In this document: positions 58,228 through 64,000 of the stretch, piece after piece | Numbering within the stretch: position 1 is the stretch's first letter | Layout of the letters: every line of letters starts with the position of its first letter | Source: CAVQCJ01 sp963711005 | GTDB taxonomy: Bacteria > Actinomycetota > Actinomycetes > Prado026 | NCBI GenBank assembly: GCA_963711005.1 | Contig: CAVQCJ010000002.1 | Coordinates: forward strand, 682,001-746,000 | Length of the DNA: 64,000 bases | Direction of reading: 5' to 3' | Notes under the pieces: generated by a model | What the model was told of the DNA's origin: nothing | Database searches by the model: none | Seen by the model: the letters and a program-made list of their open reading frames with translations, nothing else | Translations under genes and position numbers: made by a program

Positions 58228-59304
58228 CTAGGGGGGCGGTCCCAGCGACCCCACGGGGACGTGGTGGACCCCTCCCCCGTTCCAGGAGGACACCCAGACC
58301 TGCCCGGCCGCGACCACGATGTCGATGTCCGCTCTGGTCAGCACCGGGTCGTCGCCGAGCTTGGCGAACCCGGTCACCGCGAACGTCGCCGGGTCGACGG
58401 TGAGGACGGCCGGACCGGTCGAGAGCGCCACCCACACCTTCCCGCCGGAGACGGTCACGGCGTCCGGGGCGCCGTCCAGCTGGGACAGGTCGGCGCTGCC
58501 GCGGATCCGGTGCGTGGCCAGGTCGACCGCGACTAGCTTGCCGAACTGGCAGGCGACCCACAGCGTGCGGGCGTCGGCGGCCAGCGCCAACGGGCTCGGG
58601 CACGCCGCGACCGGGGTCCCCACCTTCCCGGTCCTGGCGTCGACGGGCACCACCCGGTCGGCGCCGAAGTCGCTCACCCAGACCGTCGCCGCCCGGCCGG
58701 CCGCCGCGGCTGCGTGCACCGCGAGCCGCGGCTCGCCCCCGGCCGGGAGCCGGACGGTGCCGGTCCGCGCGCCGGTCGCCGCGTCCAGCTCGACGAGCTG
58801 GTTGGACGCCTGGAGGACCACCCACAGCCGCCGCCCGTCCGTGGCCAGGCCCTCCGGCTGGGGGCCCACCGTCACCCGGGTCTTGACCGTTACGGTCGCG
58901 GGGTCGACCAGCGCCACGGTCCCGTCGTCGAACTCGCTCACCCAGATCCCACTCGGCGTCACGGCCATCCGCAGCGGGGTCTTGCCCACGTCGACGGTGC
59001 CGAGGAGGAATCCGCTGGACGCCTCCAGCCTGGCGAGCTGGTTGCGGGTCGCGTCGGCCGCCCACACCGAGCCCGCCGTGGTGGCCAGCCCGACCGGTGT
59101 GCCACCGAGCCCGGTCACGTCCGACCCGCCGCCCGACCCGCCGCTGCCGCCGGACGGCCCGGCGCCCGGCTCGACGGTCACCACCGGCGGCACGGGCGGT
59201 GCGGAGGACGTGCAGCCGGCGACGAGCACGAGGACGGCGGCCAGGGTCGCCGCGCCGGCCGCCCCATGGATGCCGCGGATGCCGGGCCTGCTGCTGGGCG
59301 CCAC
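58228..59304 (-). CDS. lipoprotein with a seven-blade YVTN-type beta-propeller
   Basis: 358 residues. Signal peptide with lipobox LVLVAGC (Cys at about residue 31), a Pro/Gly/Ser-rich linker, then seven repeats of the type VWV-x(9-12)-LxxLDxxTG starting SVWAADATRNQLARLEASSG and ending QVWVSSWNGGGVHHVP. Seven repeats would close one propeller outside the membrane. GTG at 59304. It lies between korA (divergent) and nuoA (same strand, 67 bases), so may be cotranscribed with nuo. Function unknown; propellers of this type often bind ligands or partner proteins. Confidence 0.85.
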   Translation of the reverse strand: MAPSSRPGIRGIHGAAGAATLAAVLVLVAGCTSSAPPVPPVVTVEPGAGPSGGSGGSGGGSDVTGLGGTPVGLATTAGSVWAADATRNQLARLEASSGFLLGTVDVGKTPLRMAVTPSGIWVSEFDDGTVALVDPATVTVKTRVTVGPQPEGLATDGRRLWVVLQASNQLVELDAATGARTGTVRLPAGGEPRLAVHAAAAAGRAATVWVSDFGADRVVPVDARTGKVGTPVAACPSPLALAADARTLWVACQFGKLVAVDLATHRIRGSADLSQLDGAPDAVTVSGGKVWVALSTGPAVLTVDPATFAVTGFAKLGDDPVLTRADIDIVVAAGQVWVSSWNGGGVHHVPVGSLGPPP

Positions 59305-59370
59305 CCGCCGACCGTAGCCGGGCGCACCGGCCCGGAGGAACCGCCACGCGTCCGGATGGCGGGCGGGACC

Positions 59371-59398
59371 GCGACCAGCCGCGAGCCCGGCTTAGACT
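59371..59398 (+). promoter_or_regulatory. candidate korAB promoter
   Basis: TAGACT (59393-59398) with a weak GCGACC (59371-59376) 16 bases upstream. The leader to the GTG at 59416 would be only about 11 bases, containing AGGGAAGAG. Confidence 0.4.
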
Positions 59399-59415
59399 CG
59401 TGAGCCAGGGAAGAG

Positions 59416-61315
59416 GTGGAGTTCGTGGCGGGCAAGCAGGTCGTCCAGCTGGATCGGGTGATCATCCGGTTCGCTGGCGACTCGGGCGACGGGATGCAGC
59501 TCACCGGCGACCGCTTCACGTCCGAGACCGCAGCGTTCGGGAACGACCTGTCGACGCTGCCGGACTTCCCCGCCGAGATCCGCGCGCCGGCCGGCACCCT
59601 CCCCGGGGTGTCGGCCTTCCAGCTGCACTTCGCCGACCACGACGTCCTGACCCCGGGCGACGCCCCGAACGTCCTCGTCGCGATGAACCCCGCGGCGCTC
59701 AAGGCGAACCTGGCCGACCTGCCGCGCGGCGCCGACCTGATCGTCAACACCGACGAGTTCTCGCCGCGGGCGCTGGCCAAGGTCGGCTACGCCGCGAACC
59801 CGCTCGAGGACGGCTCGCTCGAGGCGTACAACGTGCACCCGATCGGGCTGACGTCCATGACGGTGGAGGCGCTCAAGGACATCGACGTGTCCAAGAAGGA
59901 CGCGGAGCGGGCCAAGAACATGTTCGCACTCGGTCTGCTGTGCTGGCTGTACCACCGCCCGACCGAGGGCACGCTGGCGTTCCTTCGGACCAAGTTCGCG
60001 ACGAACCAGGCCATCCTCGACGCGAACCTCGCGGCGTTCAACGCTGGCTGGAACTTCGGCGAGACCACCGAGGACTTCTCGGTGTCGTACGAGGTGGCGC
60101 CCGCGACCATGCCGCCGGGGACCTACCGCAACATCTCCGGCAACCTCGCGCTGGCGTACGGACTGGTCGCCGCGGCGCAGCGCTCCGGCCTGGAGCTCTT
60201 CCTCGGCGCGTACCCGATCACGCCGGCCTCGGACATCCTGCACGAGCTGAGCAAGCTGAAGCGGTTCGGGGTGCGCACCTTCCAGGCCGAGGACGAGATC
60301 GCCGGCATCGGGGCGGCGCTGGGAGCCTCGTTCGGAGGGTCGCTCGGGGTGACGACGACCTCCGGCCCGGGCATCGCGCTCAAGGCGGAGACCGTCGGCC
60401 TGGCGGTCTCGCTGGAGCTGCCGCTGGTGATCTGCGACATCCAGCGCGGCGGCCCTTCGACCGGGCTGCCGACCAAGACCGAGCAGGCCGACCTGCTGAT
60501 GGCGATGTTCGGTCGCAACGGCGAGGCGCCGGTGCCCGTGGTCGCGCCGCGGTCCCCCTCGGACTGCTTCGACGCGGCCATCGAGGCGGTGCGGATCGCC
60601 GTCACGTACCGCACGCCGGTGTACCTGCTCTCGGACGGTTACCTGGCGAACGGCTCCGAACCGTGGCAGGTGCCGGACGTCGACGGGCTGCCGCTGATCG
60701 ACCCGGCGTTCGCGACCGGGCCCAACACGACCGAGGACGGCACCGCCGACGGCGGCCCGGTCTTCCTGCCGTACGTGCGCGACCCCGAGACGCTCGCCCG
60801 GCCGTGGGCGATCCCGGGCACCGCCGGCCTGGAGCACCGTATCGGCGGCATCGAGAAGGCCGACCGGACCGGCGAGATCTCGTACGACCCGGACAACCAC
60901 GACCTGATGGTGCGGCTGCGCCAGGCCAAGGTCGACGCGGTCGCCGCGTCGATCCCCCCGCTCGAGGTGGACGACCCGTCCGGGTCCGCGCGGGTGCTGG
61001 TCCTGGGCTGGGGCTCGACGTACGGCCCGATCGCCGCGGCCTGCCGGCGGGTGCGCACCGGGGGCGGCGAGGTCGCGCAGGTGCACCTGCGGCACCTGAA
61101 CCCGTTCCCGTCCGACCTCGGCGACGTGCTGCACTCGTACGACGAAGGTGCTGATCCCGGAGATGAACCTCGGCTACGGCTACGGCGGGCAGCTCGCGCT
61201 GCTGGTCCGCAGCAAGTTCCTCGTCGACGCCATCGGCTACAACCGGGTGCGCGGGCTGCCGTTCAAGGCCGCCGAGCTCGCCGACGCCATCCGGGACGTG
61301 ATCGACAGTGCCTGA
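59416..61315 (+). CDS. korA: 2-oxoacid:ferredoxin oxidoreductase, fused gamma-alpha subunit (one frameshift)
   Basis: With KorB oxidatively decarboxylates a 2-oxoacid (2-oxoglutarate in the closest known actinobacterial enzymes) to its CoA thioester and reduces ferredoxin. GTG at 59416 (second candidate GTG at 59425). Residues about 10-190 are the gamma domain (VIIRFAGDSGDGMQLTGDRF, FPAEIRAPAGTLPGVSAFQ). The alpha domain follows (ITPASDILHELSKLKRFGV, EDEIAGIGAALGASFGGSLGVTTTSGPGIALK). One extra base at about 61143 breaks the frame in LHSYDKVLIPEMNLGYG; the end is RVRGLPFKAAELADAIRDVI. Corrected 632 residues. Stop overlaps the korB start. Confidence 0.93.
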
Positions 61316-62405
61316 CACCCACGGGCCGGACACCAACGGGTCCAGGGCCAACGGCCACTACCCGGCCCTGAGCCTGGTGCCCAAGACCGACGCCCCTCAG
61401 TCGAAGAAGGACTTCACCTCCGACCAGGAGGTGCGCTGGTGCCCGGGCTGCGGCGACTACGTCATCCTGGCCGCCGTCCAGGGCTTCCTGCCCGAGCTGG
61501 GCCTGCGCCGGGAGAACATCGTGTTCGTGTCGGGGATCGGCTGCTCGAGCCGGTTCCCGTACTACCTGGACACGTACGGCATGCACTCGATCCACGGCCG
61601 CGCGCCGGCCATCGCGACCGGGCTCGCGACCACCCGGCCCGACCTGTCCGTGTGGGTCGTCACTGGTGACGGCGACGCGTTGTCGATCGGCGGCAACCAC
61701 CTGATCCACGCCCTGCGCCGCAACGTCAACCTCAAGATCCTGCTGTTCAACAACCGCATCTACGGGCTGACCAAGGGGCAGTACTCCCCCACCTCGGAGC
61801 CCGGCAAGATCACCAAGTCGACGCCGTTCGGCTCGGTGGACTACCCGTTCAACCCGATCTCGCTCGCACTCGGCGCCGAGGCGACCTTCGTCGCGCGCAC
61901 CATCGACTCCGACCGCAGGCACCTCACCGACGTGCTGCGCGCGGCCGCCGCGCACCAGGGATCCGCGCTGGTGGAGATCTACCAGAACTGCAACATCTTC
62001 AACGACGGCGCGTTCGACCCGGTCAAGGACAGCGCGACACGCGACGCGGTGACGATCCGGCTCGAGCACGGCGAACCCATCCGGTACGGCGTCGACGGCT
62101 CCCGCGGCCTCATCCGCCGTGCCGACGCGACGCTGGCCGCGGTCGACGTCGCAGACGGTGCGTACGGCGTCGATGAGCTGCTCGTGCACGACGCGCACGC
62201 CGAAGACCCGTCGGTGGCGTTCGCGCTGTCGCGCATCGCCGACCCGACCACGCTGCAGGACACCCCGATCGGCATCTTCCGCGACATCGAGCGGCCCAGC
62301 TACGACCAGCTCGTGAACGCCCAGGTCGCCCGCGCCACGCAGGAGCAGGGACCAGGTGACCTCGCGAAGCTGCTCGCCGGCAACGACACCTGGACCATCG
62401 GGTGA
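61308..62405 (+). CDS. korB: 2-oxoacid:ferredoxin oxidoreductase, beta subunit
   Basis: Thiamine-diphosphate and iron-sulfur subunit of 365 residues. Motifs: VRWCPGCGDYVIL and SGIGCSSRFPYYLDTYGMHSIHGRAPAIATG (cluster cysteines), and the TPP motif VVTGDGDALSIGGNHLIHALRRN with LLFNNRIYGLTKGQYSPTS. No separate delta ferredoxin subunit, as in the mycobacterial KorAB type. GTG at 61308 lies inside the end of korA. No ferredoxin gene is in the window. Confidence 0.94.
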   Translation: MPDTHGPDTNGSRANGHYPALSLVPKTDAPQSKKDFTSDQEVRWCPGCGDYVILAAVQGFLPELGLRRENIVFVSGIGCSSRFPYYLDTYGMHSIHGRAPAIATGLATTRPDLSVWVVTGDGDALSIGGNHLIHALRRNVNLKILLFNNRIYGLTKGQYSPTSEPGKITKSTPFGSVDYPFNPISLALGAEATFVARTIDSDRRHLTDVLRAAAAHQGSALVEIYQNCNIFNDGAFDPVKDSATRDAVTIRLEHGEPIRYGVDGSRGLIRRADATLAAVDVADGAYGVDELLVHDAHAEDPSVAFALSRIADPTTLQDTPIGIFRDIERPSYDQLVNAQVARATQEQGPGDLAKLLAGNDTWTIG

Positions 62406-62942
62406 CCGATGGGCGGGGCGAGGCCAGCGCGGACGGCACCTTCAGTGGGGTGATCGCGCGGCGCGAGGACGGCCTGGAGATCTGCACCGACCCCGCACGC
62501 CTGGACCTGGACCGCATCGCCATTTGGCTGTCCGAGGAGTCGTACTGGGCAGCCGGGCCGGGCCCGCGACGTCGTCGAGCGTTCGGTGGCCGGCTCGTTG
62601 AACCTCGGTGTGTACGCGCCGGTCGGCGGCGGGCGCACCGAACAGGTCGCACTGGCCAGGGTCGTCACGGACGACGCCACGTTCGCCTGGATCTGCGACG
62701 TCTTCGTCGACGAGACGTGGCGCGGGCGCGGTGTCGGCTCGTGGCTGATGCGCGAGTGCGTGGCCGAGCTGCTCGAACGGCGCGGCATCCTGCGGCTCCT
62801 GCTCGCCACCCGGGACGCGCACGCCGTCTACGCCCAGGCGGGCTTCGCGCCGCTGGAGGGGGTCTGGCGGTGGATGGAGCTGGACCGCCGGCCGACCCGC
62901 GAAGCCATCATCGCCATGGGACCGCCCGAGGGCATGGCCTGA
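62402..62942 (+). CDS. GNAT-family acetyltransferase (one frameshift)
   Basis: GTG at 62402 overlaps the korB stop (GTGA). The N-terminal part reads SGVIARREDGLEICTDPARLDLDRIAIWLSEESYWAAG. One extra base at about 62565 breaks the frame before RARDVVERSVAGSLNLGVYA. The acetyl-CoA loop RGRGVGSWLMRECV is near residue 105, then GFAPLEGVWRWMEL. Corrected 179 residues. Substrate unknown; the coupling to korAB may be incidental. Confidence 0.85.
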
Positions 62943-62943
62943 C

Positions 62944-63954
62944 ATGCGTCCCGCGATGTCCGAGGACCGCCGCGGCATCCTGCTGGGTGCCGCGGCCTAC
63001 GTGTGCTGGGGCCTGTTCCCGCTGTACTTCCCGTTGCTCGAGCCCGCATCGGCCGTCGAGATCGTCGCGCACCGGGTCGTGTGGACGCTGGTGTTCGTCG
63101 TGGTGCTGCTGCTGGTCCGCCGGCGGTGGTCGTGGGTGCGGTCGATCGTCGTCGACCGGCGGCGGCTGCTGATCCTGGCGGTCGCCTCGGTCGTGCTGTC
63201 CGTGAACTGGGGCGTCTACATCTGGGCGGTGAACTCCGGGCGGGTCGTCGAGGCCGCCCTGGGCTACTTCATCAACCCGCTGGTGACCGTGCTGCTCGGC
63301 GTGGTGCTGCTGGGCGAGCGGCTGCGCCGGGCCCAGTGGGTGGCGGTCGGCCTGGCGGCGGTCGCGGTCCTGGTGCTGACCGCCGCGTACGCCCGCCCGC
63401 CCGTGATCGCGCTGGTGCTCGCGCTGTCGTTCGGGACGTACGGCTTGATGAAGAAGAAGGTGGAGATGCCGGCGGTCGAGAGCCTGGCCGTGGAGACCTC
63501 GTTGATGGTCGTCCCGGCCACGGTCGTGGTCGCCGTCCTGCAGGTGCAGGGGACCGCGACCTTCGGGCACGCGGCCGCGAGCGTCACGGCCCTGCTCGTC
63601 GGGGTCGGCGCGGTCACGGCGATCCCGCTGCTGCTGTTCGCCGGGGCGGCGGCCAGGACGCCGTTGTCGACGATGGGCCTGCTGCAGTACATCACCCCGA
63701 TCCTGCAGTTCATGATCGGCGTGTTCGTCGTTCACGAGTCGATGCCCGCCTCGCGATGGGTGGGCTTCGGGCTGGTGTGGGCCGCGCTGGCGCTGCTCTC
63801 GGTCGACTCGCTGCGAGCCGCCCGCACGCAGCGGGCCGGGTCCGGTCAGGCCGTCGGTTCGGGCAGCTGGGACTCGGCCGACTCTTCCAGCACCGCCTCG
63901 GCCTCCAGCGAGACGACCACCGACTCCCGCCGGGTCGGCGCGCCCATCGAGTAG
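62944..63954 (+). CDS. RarD/EamA-type membrane permease
   Basis: Predicted inner-membrane transporter of the drug/metabolite superfamily, RarD type. 336 residues with about ten hydrophobic helices; the opening ILLGAAAYVCWGLFPLYFPLL and LSVNWGVYIWAVNSGRVVEAALGYFINPLVTVLLGV match RarD. ATG at 62944; a second at about 62959 (MSEDRRG). The final about 45 residues are a Ser/Thr-rich tail lying opposite the end of a convergent gene. Substrate unknown. Confidence 0.88.
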   Translation: MRPAMSEDRRGILLGAAAYVCWGLFPLYFPLLEPASAVEIVAHRVVWTLVFVVVLLLVRRRWSWVRSIVVDRRRLLILAVASVVLSVNWGVYIWAVNSGRVVEAALGYFINPLVTVLLGVVLLGERLRRAQWVAVGLAAVAVLVLTAAYARPPVIALVLALSFGTYGLMKKKVEMPAVESLAVETSLMVVPATVVVAVLQVQGTATFGHAAASVTALLVGVGAVTAIPLLLFAGAAARTPLSTMGLLQYITPILQFMIGVFVVHESMPASRWVGFGLVWAALALLSVDSLRAARTQRAGSGQAVGSGSWDSADSSSTASASSETTTDSRRVGAPIE

Positions 63955-64000
63955 CCGACCAGCGCCACGATGAGGAACACGGCGAGCGTGCCCAGGGTGA
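63846..64000 (-). CDS. C-terminal end of a membrane protein (partial, start outside window)
   Basis: On the minus strand an open frame enters from the window edge: a hydrophobic helix TLGTLAVFLIVALVGYSMGA followed by an acidic tail (TRRESVVVSLEAEAVLEESAESQ) and a TGA at 63846-63848. The helix plus acidic tail look like real protein, more so than the Ser/Thr tail read on the other strand. If genuine it overlaps the permease gene tail-to-tail by about 109 bases. Family not recognisable from 50 residues. Confidence 0.5.
   Translation of the reverse strand, partial: TLGTLAVFLIVALVGYSMGAPTRRESVVVSLEAEAVLEESAESQLPEPTA

Overview
The window is chromosomal DNA of a high-GC actinobacterium. Evidence: very GC-rich third codon positions, GTG and TTG starts in core genes, ATGA/GTGA gene overlaps, an RpoB whose N- and C-termini read like Streptomyces RpoB, and a gene order (secE, tRNA-Trp, aminotransferase, deaminase, murB, hadA/hadB, rpmG, tRNAs, yajQ, htpX, a second nuo cluster, korAB) that I recall from Streptomyces and relatives. 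No rRNA, CRISPR array, prophage or insertion sequence is visible.

Layout. 1-3277 (minus): partial ABC-F ATPase, orphan carbamate kinase, truA. 3292-20134 (minus): the S10-spc-alpha ribosomal superoperon from rpsJ to rplQ, including secY-adk-map-infA and rpoA. 20434-24697 (minus): the str operon rpsL-rpsG-fusA-tuf with a near-consensus promoter. 24997-36852 (minus): rpoBC, rplJL, rplKA, nusG, secE, preceded by tRNA-Trp. 37196-39470 (plus): class I aminotransferase and adenosine deaminase-like gene. 39501-45224 (minus): an operon of FabG-like reductase, two hotdog dehydratase subunits, an unusual glycosyltransferase-like gene, murB and an exported PHP protein. 45360-47699 (minus): rpmG and tRNAs Met, Thr and Tyr, with a sulfotransferase-like/class IV aminotransferase pair inserted between the tRNAs. 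47767-49152: yajQ (plus) and htpX (minus). 49285-58160 (minus): nuoABCHIJKLMN. 58228-59304: a seven-blade beta-propeller lipoprotein. 59416-63954 (plus): 2-oxoacid:ferredoxin oxidoreductase korAB, an acetyltransferase and a RarD-type permease.

Most interesting system: the complex I-like cluster lacks nuoD, nuoE, nuoF and nuoG. Its ten genes are joined by 1-4 base start/stop overlaps, so nothing has dropped out between nuoC and nuoH. With no NADH-oxidising module and a ferredoxin-reducing KorAB next door, a ferredoxin-fed proton pump is a reasonable hypothesis. The missing quinone-site subunit NuoD must come from elsewhere or the complex works differently.

Sequence quality: about 19 single-base frameshifts interrupt highly conserved genes (rplP, rpoC, rpoB, rplL, rplJ, rplK, both plus-strand genes at 37-39 kb, nuoL, nuoJ, nuoH, nuoC, korA, acetyltransferase). 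Several genes carry compensating or multiple shifts. They look like base-level assembly errors in GC runs rather than biology. I give coordinates for the intended genes and note each shift.
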